A DNA stretch of 64,000 nucleotides from Heliocidaris erythrogramma (Eukaryota; Echinodermata; Echinoidea; Camarodonta; Echinometridae): the NCBI GenBank assembly GCA_025617745.1, contig CM046858.1:27219453-27283452 (forward strand), read 5' to 3'. The notes beneath the pieces are model-generated. The model was not told the origin of the DNA, did no database searches, and worked only from the letters and a program-made list of their open reading frames with translations. Each line of letters opens with the position of its first letter. Position 1 is the stretch's first letter. Shown here piece after piece: positions 23,709-36,943 of this stretch. The position numbers were made by a program, and so were the translations under genes.

Positions 23709-24330
23709 ACCCCCCCCCCCCTTCTCTCTCTCTCTCCCTCTCTCCCTGTCTCCCTCTCCCTCTCTCTTTTTATTATCTATCTTATTTCATTATTATCTTT
23801 GTCTTTGTTTTTTCCCCTCTCTCTCCATTTTCTATATTTCTTTATTTGAAAGTCTCTTCCTCTTTTTCACTGTCTCCACATATCTCTTGCTGATTTCTTT
23901 GTCTTTTCTCTCTCTCTCTCTCTCTCTTTAATTTTGTCTATCTTTGCTTCTCTCTTTCATTTTCTCCATTTCTTTATTTATTTGCTTTATGAATGTCTCT
24001 GCCCTTGTTTCTCTGTCTCTGTCTCTGTTTCTCTGTCTCTGCCCCTGTTTCTCTGTCTCTGCCCCTGTTTCTCTGTCTCTGCCTCTGTTTCTCTGTCTAT
24101 GCCCCTGTTTCTCTGTCTCTGCCCCTGTTTCTCTGTCTCTGCCTCTGTTTCTCTGTCTCTAGGCTCCCTAGCTTTTTCCTCTGCCTCCATGTCTGTTTTT
24201 CTCTCTTTGTTTTTCATTCTCTCTGTATATGTATCTCTCTCTTTCCTTCTCTCTCTCTCTCTCTCCATCTCCCCCTATTTCTATGTGTCTCTGTCTGTAT
24301 CTCTCTCTGTCTATCTCTCTTTCTGACTCC
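23709..24330. repeat. CT-rich low-complexity block with minisatellite
   Basis: Pyrimidine-rich strand composed of (CT)n, CCCTCT and TCTCTG words, starting from a poly-C run. Long frames of Ser/Leu/Cys or Arg/Glu across it are compositional, not genes. Confidence 0.9.
24001..24160. repeat. 20-bp minisatellite, eight units
   Basis: Exactly eight in-register 20-bp units of the form GCCCCTGTTTCTCTGTCTCT with single-base variants in some units. It is embedded in the larger CT-rich block. Confidence 0.9.
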
Positions 24331-26690
24331 TTCCCATGTTATGCCAGCTATGTCCTTGGATGGTTTAATTAAATCACTTCCTTTTCATATGTCAAGTATG
24401 CCTGTTTAACATTACAGCATTGCTAAATATCATTTGAGCCCACTCAGTTTGTCCTAAATAGTTAAAGGTTGCCACAAATATTATGCTATCCCCATAATGT
24501 TTGTGTCATCCAAACTCCATTTTGAGTACTCTGACCCTTTGGGGTTTTTTTTAAAGAAAACCATCATACTTTCTAACATAAAAAATCAATACAAACATTT
24601 CTTTTATACATCATGTCCATTCCTATGGCAGCCATGCTGAAAATTTTTGTTTATTGAATCACATTTGACACAACACTGCATTTTTCATTTTTGAAGTTTC
24701 ATGCTGCGAGAGCTTCTGGTTTTACAATATCAATGATACTTGATTATAAGTCACAAAATTGAAATAATTGGTTACACAAATTGAATCGCCCTTGCTATCA
24801 TCACTGGTTTTATCACAATGTCGAAATTTGGGCTAAATTTATCTCTTCTGTCAGGATAAACTTTTCTGCGTAGAAGCTATACGTTGAGGATAATTTGATA
24901 AATTGTTGTACATGTAGTTTTTGCTGCATTGGCTTTTAATATGCACTAAATCAAATTAGGGAATTGTGCATGGCGACGTGGTGATTAATGAAATACCACG
25001 ATACATTGACTCCTCTAAGTTAGAAGAGTTTAAAAGGGCAATGCTTCATGCCACATTAACTTTTATCAAGCTGTCCTGATCATGATTGTGTCATAATTTC
25101 TATAAAATCAGCCACAAATCTTCTAATATGCAGTGCGAAAGAAATTCTCCCCCCACACAACGTGTGTATTTGATGCAAGGTAAATTTGCTTTGTGTTTCT
25201 GAATCATTTCCATTCAAGTGGCAGTCAAGAATGCTGAAAATATTCTTTTATTGTAATGGTGTTTTTATAAAATTATTACTTTATAATAAGATTACATGAT
25301 GAGCGATTATATATTTATTAAGATTGTTGAGATATTGTAGCTACAACACCCCTCCCCCCCCCCCCTTCTCTCTCTCAGGCCAAAAGTTCACAAAAAACAT
25401 TGTATTAATCTGAATGGGGTAATATAATATAATATAACTCCTTGTATTTCCATATTTCATTATATTATCTTGTGCCTTGTTATAGCGACATTTCTTAGAA
25501 ATTGGATTGCCAATTGTAGTTTTTTATTACTCTACATTATGTAATTGGTTACAGATATGTTCAGAGAAGCAGTCATCATTATGAGAGGATCTTTAGTTTG
25601 CTTATAAAAGCAATGATGAGATGATATAAGGATAATAATAAAATGAAATAATAATAATAATAAATGTAACTTAAATAGCACCGAATCCACTCTGTGGAGT
25701 GCTCAAGGCATATGTAGAATTAAGAATTAAACAAATATTTTACATGCTTTTTTAAAAAAAGAATCAGATGTTATTCACTTTTTGATGTCTTCAGGAAGGA
25801 TAATGGCATTTCATATTAGCCCATGCACTTTCAGGTGTAACCCCAACAATTTTGCTACTGAGTAATTGAACAAAATAGTCTGTCAACTACACTTGGAAAA
25901 TGTTCAAAATACTTCATTTTTCAAGAATGTTTGTCATGTTGTCACTTCCTCTCTATCTCTCTCTCTCTCTCTCGCTCTCTCTCACCATTTCATTGCATCT
26001 TACACAAATTGGTAACTAATTGCACAATGCGCAGCAAACTAATCGTAAGAATACGTAAGAATATGTTTCCAGAAATATTGAAAACAATTTTTCCTTTAAT
26101 ATATACAGTATCTTTTTTCTCTCTCCCCGTCTGTCTCCGTCTCTCTCTGTCTCTCTTTTTCTTTCTTTTTCTATCACTCTGTTTTAAATCTCTCAGGGTC
26201 AGATTGCCATTCAAACCCTTTTATTCTCTCTCTATCTCTCTCTCGTTCTCTCTCAATGCTATGGCCATGACATTGACTCTGAATCAAACTAATTGTGCCC
26301 TTACAGGAAGTTTATTGGAGCATCCCAAATCAAGTTATTACTTTCAAGATTTCCTGACCTTTCCTTTTCTCCCTCGCTAGTCGCTTTCACGGCCAAGGCC
26401 AGCTGGACTCGCCGTTATTCTCGTACTTGCTCTTGACCGCACTCTTTGCCCTTCCTGTCGTTTTCCTCTTGATGATCCAAATCTAACGGTATTTTTCGTT
26501 TCATAACAACTCAACGTTATTGAATCTTTACAAAAGTGAAGTAGAAAGATAGCCAAATGACATCGGAATTCAATGATAGATAAGCATAGCTGTGATTAGG
26601 TCGGTATTTTTTTTTATAGGTGTACTATAAAAAAGGAAGGTTATGCGCAGGTTTATAAAAATGATAATATTCTCGATTTATATAACTCTG
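24331..26690. other. Non-coding spacer
   Basis: No supported gene. It contains poly-C near 25346-25362, (CT)n near 25952-25982 and 26221-26252, and an (AAT)n stretch near 25636-25662 joined to a TTACATTTAAG/GGTGCTATTTAAG-like sequence. The last is probably the 3' tail of a minus-strand L2-type element or SINE. Confidence 0.5.
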
Positions 26691-26699
26691 AATACATCT

Positions 26700-27003
26700 A
26701 TGATGTCTTAAAACGCTTAACAGACTTATTATCACCCCGGTCATTGGATTCATGGCTTGCCCGCACACAATGTGTGCACCTTCTCCACTCGCTGGGGAGC
26801 ATTATAGCCAGGCGCCTTTTACAGATGCTCACAATGCTGACCGAACCAGAATGACTTTCCTACCGGGTACCCATTTAACACCTGGGTGGAGAGAAGCAAT
26901 GTAGATCAAATGTCTTGCTTAAGGACATAAGTGCCGTGCTGGGGATTGAACCCGCAACCTTCGCATCTGCAGTCAAATGCTTAAACCACTCAACTACAAC
27001 ACC
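26700..27003 (-). mobile_element. tRNA-derived SINE, minus strand
   Basis: Read on the minus strand from 27003, the head has an A-box-like TAGTTGAGTGG and a B-box-like GGTTCAATCCC within a tRNA-sized region. A core with ACCCAGGTGTTAAATGGGTACC and a tail follow. The core is shared with the plus-strand SINE near 63.55 kb. The 3' boundary is uncertain. Confidence 0.78.
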
Positions 27004-28194
27004 TTTACTGTAATGTAACCAAACTAGGTGAACACAATATTATATATTACAAAACACTCATTACTATTAAATCACACTTAACAATGTCTGAAGTTACATG
27101 TCTTTCAAGTATCATACAAAAAATGTATAACTATTCTGCGCTTGTACATTCTATGGAAACCCTACGATGGAATCTATGTGAACTCTGTTTGAGGCTTGTT
27201 CCCAATTCTTATACAATTAATGCTCACATCAGTAATGTCAGCTTCAAAAAAATATTTTGTAAAGAGACATTGCTAGTTTAAATACCCACATGTAACTTTA
27301 ATACACAGGTAAAAAGCAACTAGTGAGTGGATTAGTAATTAAAGCACATTTACGCAGTGTACACAGTTAACAAGTTAACTTCCATACGAGCATTGATTTG
27401 AAATTATTATATAATTATTAATATATTAATATTTACATTATTACATAATAACCAAACTGTTTCAGGGGCGATTTCTTCATTTCTAAAGAAGCACATTTTG
27501 TTGTGACTGGTCCGCTTTAAGAAACCACATTAAAATCAAATGCATGGTGGGTAGGACTCTTTGTAAATGTCACATAGATCACTCTGATACCACCACCGTA
27601 CATACGATTATCATATCAACAAATGAAATTTACATGCCTCATCTTCTTCAAAATACCATAAATTCAATTTGAATAAAACATTTTGCCCTCACAGACACAA
27701 CTGGAGACGATAATATCACTGAGAGAGAAATATAGAGGAGTTATATTTCTGGAATATGTTGCAGTCAGAGAACAGCAACTTTCTGATGGATTTGATATGA
27801 ACTATAAATATTGCTGTATTTTATAGGCCTTTGTTTCGTTGTTAATGTAAACTTGCAGTGCTTCCAATCAAGCGAAAAATGATAGGAATTTGAATGAATA
27901 GTGTAAAGTGCACACAACATACGGTCCCACTGGGTCAAACTAACTGTATTTAACATTCTTGGGCTTGTTCATATATACATGGATGAAGCGGTAAAACCTG
28001 ACGTTTTTAAAAATTTTAATTCAATTTTATATAATGACTTGGCACTCACTGACTTGGCACTGTCACAAAGTTAAGTCTTTAGAAACATCTTATTTTCATG
28101 GCTTATTAAACTCAGTCAATGTCATGCTTGATTAACATGTAGGGTACTGTTTTAGGTGGAAGACTCCAAAACGATACAGTATGAGGTCAAACTT
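27004..28194. other. Non-coding spacer
   Basis: No gene or repeat recognised on either strand. AT-rich. Confidence 0.5.
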
Positions 28195-28440
28195 TTGATC
28201 TTTTACATTTACAATCATAAATTAAAGACCAATTTTTATTTTCATGGAGTGGTCTTTATACATGTATACAGGTTCGACTTTATGAAAAGACCAATTTCTT
28301 TTCTCCGTTGAGTGGTCACTATGTACAGGTTTGACTATTACGACCACTTTTGTTGCTCCTTTATTGGTCTTTATATACAGGTTTTACCACACATTAAGGC
28401 CACTTTTCTTGTTTCCCTTGAGTGATTGTTTAAGAGTCCT
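28195..28440. repeat. Degenerate ~65-bp tandem repeat (GTGGTC/ACAGGTTTGACT type)
   Basis: About four diverged units, each with a GACCA...TTTT block, GAGTGGTC, TTTATA and ACAGGTTTGACT. The same unit recurs in opposite orientation at 36565-36740. Confidence 0.7.
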
Positions 28441-29983
28441 AGTTATCAGAAACACTCTTTCTAGGCTTGCAGCCATGTACAAGCCCATGACATCGGCAGT
28501 TTTTGAAAGGCTTAATCAAATTTATGATTAGATTAACATTTGTCCTTCACTTAAATGTTTTTGGCTCTTATGAGAGATTTTTAGCTGGGATAGTCAATGG
28601 TAATGAAAAGGCGAGAACTAGACCCCTCTCTAAAAAGCATGTCACCCCTCCCACCCCCCCCCCCCCTCCCCCCTTATCCCAACTCCATATGTGTACTAGT
28701 ATTGGTTGTTGTTTTGTTTTTCATTGTAAATATTGTTAATACCAGTTTCATGATATATAACTGAACATTTGCTGATTCTGTGTTGATGTTGATTTTTATT
28801 AAGGTTTCTTTTGCCTCAACGACTGCATACAATTAAAAAAAGGGTTTCATGGTAACGAAGTCAAACAACGTATCCGGTAGATCATCTTTTGTTTTTAAAG
28901 TTCTTAGAAATTCAAAGCTTAAACTAGGTCAGAGATACCGTGGAGCGATTACAAATCCTGTTCATGGTAATGAAATGATGTTTCATCCAAGAAGCTACTT
29001 TTTTCATACTTTATTTTTATATAGATTTCTTTTTCCTGTTTCTTTTCAATTTCGTTTCCATAGTCTGCTTTCTTTCAATTTCCTCTGATTGTTTCTCTCT
29101 TTTTTTTTCCAGTGTAATATCTTCTTCTTCTTTCATCTTCATCTTCTTTCATCTTCATCTTCATCTGACTCTTACTCTTACTCTCCTCTTTGTTGAAAAC
29201 TGTAAGTTATCTTGTACTTTCAGACCGTATGAACGGACTCGTAGTTTTGAAACTTTAAAAAGTTTACCTGTACTTCCAGAACCACAAGCGAGCTTGTAGT
29301 TAATACCAAAACCACAAGCAGTGGGGGGTCCTCCATCTTAGTCATGGACTGTGTGGACAGAATAAACTCTAAGTTTAGCAAACTCGTCCTCTGTTATCAT
29401 CATTAATACCACTATATAACCACCACTACTATCACAATCACCAACACCACCACCTTCATTCAAACAATAAGAACGGTTATCATTTCCACCACTATGAAAA
29501 TCAAAAGATTTAATTTTATGTTATTTTTTTTCTTCATTTTTCATGTGTAATGTTGATTCTTACAAGCATCTCAGAGAAAATTCTGAATACATGCTACTTA
29601 AAATAGATATTGTTTGTAAGCCAAACATTAATATGTATGTGTAATATTTGACTAATTCATAATTGTGTCTTTTATTTCTCTCTTTCTTCCGAAATCCTTT
29701 TGCTGTTCATCGTTCCATTCTGAATGCATGCCATGTTTTCCATCTACAATCAGGTAAGTGATTAAGAATTGGGGAATACACAGTAGTCTCCTCCAAAATG
29801 AATTAAACCAAGTCCAGGCCTATTAAAGTTGGTGCTCATTCCAACCTTAAACCTACTAAAATTGAGCATCACCACAAAAATGATGTATCTACATACACCC
29901 AGGGACAGAAGTGGTGTGTAATGTAGATATTGATTTTGTATGATCATCATGAGGAATATTGCCCAGTGATATGGAAGCTTGGA

Positions 29984-30015
<32 letters not shown>

Positions 30016-31745
30016 TAGTGGTAGATATTATGCCCTTTAAACCTAGTCTATGAGGAAGCACCAAAAACTTTAATGATGGCTTTCAGCCCAGTCTACATCA
30101 GTGTGGCTATTTTTTTGTCCAGACCTGCTAATGAATAATGATATGATGGGAGACCGCAGACTGCAGATCATGACTGCACCCAGGGCTAAACCAACTGTTC
30201 AATGGTTACACTTAAATCACTATTACACTGCTTGTTTATTCCTGCTCATGTTGTTGAATGCTAGGGGTCTGAGCAAGGAGACTCGGCAGTTGCAGCGCGA
30301 GGCCTTCCAGCTCTCAGAGACAAGCTGTCTGTTAGTGTGTCCTTTTTAGAAACCGAACAAGGTTAACTGTCTTTATCTCATAACCAGTATCCAAGGCTGA
30401 CGCTCTAATTACTCTCTTTACTTGGCCTAGCCCACTCATTTCGCTGGCATTAGGCTCCCTTACAATGAAGGGAAAATTTGTTTTTCCAATATATTCTGTG
30501 TCCTCCAAGAAATCAGTTCTGCAGAGAAGAGTCTGGCGTTGAATCTCTTTTATTTCACCCTTTACTTTTATAGACACATTTCCATTAGCCTAAACGAATT
30601 CTAGCTTGAAGTATTGAAATCAGTGAACACTCATCAAGATAAAATTCAGAGAGTTTGAAGTTCCCCTACCTTCATTTACAGCCAGAGTCAATCTGTTCCA
30701 ATATATATTCTGCATCCCCATTGTAAACCAGGAGAATCCTTAGAGCAGGTAATAGTTTCCTTGTGGCTATTTTCAGTCATGACTTGGTTGTATTTCTAAC
30801 TTCCTTTGTTTCATATGTTATATCTGTTTGCCTGAAAATTGAATAAATAGATAGGTCAAATGAATAAGATTTTTAAAAAAGAAACTAGTGTTGGATCCTA
30901 TTGGATCTGCAAGGTGTTTTTCTAGACAAGCCCAAGCTTGAGCTATAAGACCAATCAGCGCTAATCTGAATAAAATTCCCAGTTTTAAAGTTTCTGACCT
31001 CATTAGCCAGAGTCAAGCATTTCCTGTCTACTTGAGTAATTAGCTTAAGCTTCAGATTTCTCATAGTTTGAGTGCATCGTCACTACCAAATCAGCTCGTT
31101 AATTGACAGAAAATCTGAACAAACCCCATTTTCCTTTGGATTACCAGCTCAAGCTGATATTCCAAGAGCAAGGGTGAGGTAGTTGTGATCAGGCCGGAAT
31201 TTCCCCGTTCATAATTAGCTGGCTATTTGGTAACCTCGGGCTAATGAGAACAGACCCTTGTGTCCTCCACGAGATCAGTACCGCAGAAAAGACTCTGGCA
31301 TGCATTCTCTTTATGTTTCTCCCTCAATAGCGTAGATCAAATACAAGAAGCTTTTGACGTACCTAATCATGTTCTTGAAACCTAGTGGCATTTTAAGTGG
31401 CCTTCTGAAATGGACGAGGGTTAATTTCAATTTATGTTGTTTCATCTTGATATCATTGAAAGATTACTTATCATTAGGCCCCTAGATTTGGCTTAGAAAT
31501 ATTGAAAGTCGGTCAGATCAGTTGAAATGCAACATTAGATTACCAACACCTATTTTCATGACACTAGGTTTCAGCTGTGTCTATGTCCTTGTACAGGCCT
31601 TTACTATTGAATAACCATTTTTTCATGAATACCACTGACACATCATTGTACCCAGGAGAACAATAAAACGAGTCAAAATGATCGAAAAAATCAAGAAAAA
31701 AAATAGTCCTGATACATCTTTCTAAACTAGATGGCACTGTAAGGT
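28441..31745. other. Non-coding spacer
   Basis: No supported exon. It has poly-C at 28655-28670, TC-rich triplets near 29122-29166, and a G-run of about 33 nt at 29986-30015. A block near 30430-30560 (TGTCCTCCAAGAAATCAGT) has a diverged copy near 31258-31330 (TGTCCTCCACGAGATCAGT). The open frame at 30101-30349 has no recognisable motif. Confidence 0.45.
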
Positions 31746-31749
31746 TTAA

Positions 31750-31870
31750 TAATTCGTAATAATAATAATAATAAATAATTGTTTCTTTTATAGTCTTATA
31801 TCTATTTCAAAACGGATCAAAGCTCTTTACAGGACAAATTAATCAGTACATGGAAGCTTGCAAAATGCAA
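31750..31870 (-). mobile_element. 3' tail of L2-type element or SINE, minus strand
   Basis: On the minus strand, TCCTGTAAAGAGCTTTGATC leads through an AT-rich stretch to a (TTA)n run. This is the typical 3' end of L2-group LINEs and their SINE partners in marine invertebrates. No coding part is left. Confidence 0.5.
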
Positions 31871-33026
31871 TATAAATGTAGTACGTTTACAATGTGAATT
31901 CAAACATTTGGTTTATCTTTTTTTCACACCAATGTCCTTTGAGTAAAGATTTCATGTGTACCAGCACACCTTCTATCCTTATCAGCTGTGAAACAAACAT
32001 TGACAAAAGGGATTATCCACTCTAGGGCAGTGTCTTATAAAACTATCATACAGTGTCAGTCGGAGTTTTCATGATAATCATATACAGAGAATCCATTTCT
32101 GCCCCCCCCCCTTATAACAAGTTCAGATTGATGCAAATTTATTGTAAGTCCTCCATTCAATTGCACATTGACATCTCCCATCTCTTTAAGAAAAGGTGGA
32201 GTTCTGGGAAAGGTGAAAAATAATTTGTGAACTTTGTCATTCCTTTTATAACAGTTTAGAAGGGCATGATAGTAGAAATGTCCGCTGAAAAGGATTGCTC
32301 TTCAAAAGCCCTCATATAACCAGAAATAGCTGAAGTGTTTGGGCCAAACATGCATGCCACCTGTGTGTGCAGTCCCATGTACCCATTTCTGTGTGCAGTT
32401 CGTGTGCTTTTTAGCGAGATTGGATCAATTTCTTATCATTTTGATGACTCCAAAACCTCATAGTATACACCTGTGCTTTTGTAGACAAAGTTTCTTTCAC
32501 AATGTAATTGCATGACCAAAATTCAGCTTAATCTTTAAGAAAACAGTTGCGATTAATTTCAAGCAGTGTTCGATTCAAATCAAGCACAACTTTTTATGAG
32601 GCAGGGCCCTGGAGCGCGGTAAGTCAGGACTCCACTCTCGTATTAAAGCAGGTCGAAAACTACACGCAGGTGTGTATTATCAAAGTGATGCTGATACTCT
32701 TCATGTTTATAGCTCTTGGGTCTTTACTGAATCCAGACCAAGTCCGGTCTCAACCCTCTTCTACCACCAATATGAAAGGGGTATTAGAGACACACCCTAA
32801 TTATCATCCATGTCCATGTTTAATGGCAAACATTAAGTGCCAAAGATTACCAATTATTAGTAACATCACCTCACTATGTGCTTTATGACCTCATGCCCTT
32901 ATCTTTTTGATGTTACGAAACTCAACCCAAACAAAGATGTCACATCATCCCTGATTGGCTGGGCTGGGAGTGACTGTTTAGTCACCTTGGTTGCCTTAGC
33001 AACACCCTTCAGTTTATGTTATCTCG

Positions 33027-33060
<34 letters not shown>

Positions 33061-33241
33061 GCAACTAATGATGGTTCAGATGGAGTACAGTACCACTGCT
33101 TTTATATTTTGATTGACTCATTAATGACAAGGAGAGGTGAATTTTTTTCAAGTCACCAGTAATTGTTTGACTATACAGTTCTCTTTGGGGCCTTGTTATA
33201 CAGGTAGAAGGCCATACAGCAAGGGGTGCTTTAGAGTTGAC

Positions 33242-33272
<31 letters not shown>

Positions 33273-33696
33273 AAAAGTTCAAAGAAAGAGCAGAGGAAAT
33301 TCAGGGAGTTCAGTGAAAACGAGTTTCAAGCAGCAGGGGAGAATAGCAAAAGCACTTTATACCTATTCCAGGGAAACTAGTATTAAAAATGTGGCTGACA
33401 TTTGTGAAAATATGCAACAACAAAAAAAGAAAATAAATTTTGTAATACTGGAAAGATGATTGTTTGGCCTATGGGTATAACAACTGCTGAGAGGCAGACG
33501 GATGTTACCGGTAACTTGTATCATTTTCTTCAGAGTTAAAGTCCTTCTTGCTCTCAAGAGATGAACCATATATATCAGGCCGTGGCCCCTCTTAAAAACT
33601 TTCTATCTCTGTTGTATTTGAACTCATTTTGTTTGTAAGTGTGCCAAATTATCATTGTAGTACCAGTATATATATTGTATTTTGCCTGCTTTTTTC
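31871..33696. other. Non-coding spacer
   Basis: No supported gene. Poly-C near 32102, (CT)n at 33027-33058 and (TGA)n at 33242-33271, the last giving a run of Met in one frame. Confidence 0.5.
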
Positions 33697-33765
33697 TTAG
33701 TAAGCGAAGAAGCTTGACTGGGGAGGAATTTTTAATTTGTAAACAAATCTTTCGGCATATTACTC
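33697..33765. repeat. Third, partial copy of the 2.57-kb repeat
   Basis: 69 nt matching the start of 2568-2693 with one A-to-G difference. The match ends at CATATTACTC. It shows the segment is a dispersed family member, not just a local duplication. Confidence 0.85.
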
Positions 33766-34076
33766 TTGTTTTCTTGTTTGTAAACTATCATAGTTCAACC
33801 ATGGAGCTACAAACTCCATGGTTCAACCATTCCGCTGGGCTGATGTTTTTTTTTTAATAAACCTTGAATATGGAATCAATTGAAATTATACCTGTATAAT
33901 CTTGGATGACAATGAAAGTTTTATTCAGTTTTCTTTGGAATAATCTTTTCATCATTAGTAGGACTCATTGTGACCTTTATCAGCTATAATTAAAAATATA
34001 TTGGAGCTAAAAGCTGCAGGCTTTATAGACTAAACTTGAGAGTCTCTTAGTCTAGACAGAACAAGGTGAATCATCT

Positions 34077-34161
34077 TTAACCCTTCGCTCCCCAAGGTCA
34101 ATTACCACACTCATCCGGAAGTCACTGGTATCTAGGTGGTGAGCGGTAAGGAGCGGGTTAA
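34077..34161. mobile_element. TTAA-flanked mini-element (piggyBac-like MITE)
   Basis: TTAA copies at 34077-34080 and 34158-34161 bound 77 bp that starts CCCTTCGCTCC and ends GGAGCGGG, imperfect inverted ends. TTAA duplication with CCC...GGG ends is the piggyBac signature. It is too short to code. Confidence 0.6.
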
Positions 34162-34968
34162 TTAAAACTTGGCTGGGGAGATAGTTGGAGGAGGAATGAG
34201 TCGACCTTGTAGGGGAATAGAGAACAAAGGAAAGATCATGAGACTTCTTTCAGCTGCAGATAGTAAGGGTCTCTGGAAAATAATTGGTTTTCTGGAAAAG
34301 AGATAGATAGAGAGAGAGAGAGAGAGAGATCAAGGGAGAGGAAGCTTGTTATGAAGGAACTAAAGAGGCAGAGAGAGAGAGAAATATATGAAGCCTTTTG
34401 AATTACAAATCCTCTCTAAAGATAGAGTTGAATGTCTACCCTGAGCACTTCAGCTAGTTTGAAATTTCTCATCATAATTAGGATATGAGGGCAATTAAAG
34501 GGCAATCTGTTTCGGGGGACACTGTGATGTTCTTCCAAACTGACATAAAAGGAATGAAATAGTTCACAAATTATTTTTCATTGTCCCAGAACTCAACTTT
34601 CTGTTGAAGAGCTCATTAAGGATTAGATTCACAGCTTGTATCAACAGGGAAGTAATGAGTGGAAATGAAGGCAAACTATATGTTTCTGTTCCTTTGACAT
34701 ACAACATATCAGGATGCATATTTTCTTACAAATGACCTTCCTTTCTCATAAACAGGAACATTCTACCTATTTGATTCAATTATTTGTATGTTTTCCCATT
34801 ATGCTCATGGGCAATATTTCTGTTTCCCTGTCCTTGCCCTTCTTGTTCTTTTTCTGAAAAGATTTTTATGTATTCTCTTCGCGTTTCCGGAAAAACTTTT
34901 CAGTTCTGCGTCCGTTGTCTCCTTACTGACTTCCTTCCATCGATATTCCAAATAGTTTCATGATTTAA

Positions 34969-35040
34969 CCTGTTGACTACTGAATTCTTGGATTCCCATA
35001 GGCTTAACACAGGGATCACTCGGTTCCCATGGACAATGGG
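34969..35040. mobile_element. Second TTAA-flanked mini-element
   Basis: 72 bp between TTAA at 34965-34968 and 35041-35044, starting CCTGTTG and ending CAATGGG. A related end lies near 20177-20199, which supports a real family. Confidence 0.6.
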
Positions 35041-35104
35041 TTAAAATTGTTATATTCATTTACAATCAAAACATACTGTTTATGACCTTCTTTTTGTGAA
35101 GAAC

Positions 35105-35189
35105 ATATCGTCTGTTTGGAGCCAGAATGGCGTTAATTCATATACTTTAGCACACAGTCAACGCCCTTCTGGCTCTCAACGGACGATAT
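35105..35189. repeat. ~85-nt hairpin element, copy 2
   Basis: Arms ATATCGTCTGTTTGGAGCCA... and its partner ...TCTCAACGGACGATAT pair with a few mismatches around an ~18-nt loop. The CCAGAA(T/G)GGCGTTAA core is shared with the other copies. It lies 60 bp after the second TTAA mini-element. Confidence 0.85.
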
Positions 35190-36564
35190 ATTAATAGCTA
35201 CTTATTTTGTTTTCCTTGTTTGTTTTTTGCCAAAACCTTAACCAGGGCTCAACCAAGTACAGAGCAAAACAATTGTTTTTGATTTGGTTAGACGATATCT
35301 TTTATTCAGATATCGTTTTGTATTTATTGACCTTGGTGTAAGGCTTTCTTGCATCATTGTAATATGCTCATCTTTTTATAGATTCTACAAGTTTACAAAA
35401 CAATCTTTTCTACAGTCTTGTTGCATTTTAACCTGACTGACTTCATCCAGAGAATACAAAATTCTATTGATTATTTTTGAAGCTATGACAACATACTCTA
35501 TCAAACAAAAAAAAACACATTAGTTAGTGGCATTTGTTGGTGATGATATTTTATTCCTAGAGTACTTGCTGAAATGCACTCAGGAAAAGTACAAAATTCA
35601 AGGAGGAAAATTTTACTTTCAAAATGCTAAACTTTTTTGCTGCTGTAATATGCTTTGTAAGCTTTTAAAAATAGATATCTGTATACCATTTGAGCACTTT
35701 CACTTTTCATAAACAATAATAATATCTCCCTTTATAGTTTGACATTATAGGACTATGCCAACTAACATTGTACATGAAATCATATACAGACAAAAAATCA
35801 TAAGCAGAGTCGATTCTTTCTGTTATTCAGAAAGTTACTTTTGAAGTAAATGTGGCCTTTTCAAAAATATGTGTTTTGTAAGTGAATTTTGAAAGTGAAA
35901 TCCAAACTTAACAAAATTCTCTGTACACTCAACGAACAATGATTTGTGAGTTTCTACTTTCCAGAATTTTATGATTGCAATTATATCTTTGTATAATTCA
36001 ATGAAAAGGAAAGAAATAAAAAAAAACTTAATGTTAAAAATGTGTCTTGAAAGTTGGCATGACTCGTGTTAGATATTTCTAGGAATGGCATCTTTTAATT
36101 ATGGTCAATTTAACCGCCAATCCCTTGTTATCTGCTTTTCCTGGGCCTTTGTCATTGGACCTACTAGATATGTGAAGGACAGTGTTGAATACTTTCATCT
36201 TTCACATGTATATAAGAAAGAGTAACTTATCTGTCACTTTGAAAAGCTATACCCAAGAATAATCCCTTTTTGGACAAGGACGAATCAATTCAGTTCATTC
36301 ATTTTCTTCTTTTTTAAGCGATGATTATGTAATAAATGATCTACAGTACCAGTACATTGAATAGATACCTGGTCCTATGTGTTCTATAGGTTAGTCTCTC
36401 ATCGCAGACCCTCGTTATTGTAACTGCACAGAAAGATTTGAAGGCAGGCCTCATCTTAAGTTCTGGTGAAATGATGGAGAAAATGCTCTCTCACAGAATG
36501 AAACCAATATTCAAGACTACAAATAGATAAACCTGCCAAACGATTGTGTACTACATACTGTTAC
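35190..36564. other. Non-coding spacer
   Basis: Nothing recognisable. AT-rich DNA with short random open frames. Confidence 0.5.
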
Positions 36565-36740
36565 AGTGATACCTGTCTATAAAGACCACTCAAGGGAGAC
36601 AAGAAAAGTGATCTTTATGAGCAGGTGGTCTTTATGGACAGGTTCCTTTAATGCATGTTTCAATGAGAAACACTATTCAATGTCTTTATGGGCAGGTTGT
36701 CTTTTTTTACAGGTGGTTGCTAAAGCAGGTTTGACTGTAT
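36565..36740. repeat. Inverted relative of the 28.2-kb tandem repeat
   Basis: About three diverged units with ACCTGTCTATAAAGACCACTC and its reversed GTGGTCTTTATGGACAGGT form, ending GCAGGTTTGACTGTA. Same sequence family as 28195-28440. Confidence 0.65.
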
Positions 36741-36943
36741 ATTCAAATCTTTGATTAATATTATTAGCTGTGTTATTGATCACTACAAAAACATTAGAAT
36801 GTGCATCGAGTGTTATTATCATGAGCAATATAAAATTTACTATTATTGCAATTAGGATCATATTTTCATATTTTTATATTTACCTGAGAAATGGAGCAAA
36901 AGTAAGCCTATCAGAAAATATAGCTATTCTAACCCCGTGTTAC

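Noticed and set aside
23617..24409. Long overlapping frames rich in Ser, Leu, Cys or Arg, Glu
   Set aside because: They arise from the CT-rich microsatellite and minisatellite, which lack stop codons in several frames on both strands.
30101..30349. 82-residue frame, considered as an exon
   Set aside because: Somewhat higher GC, but no motif, no matching neighbours and no consensus splice pair.
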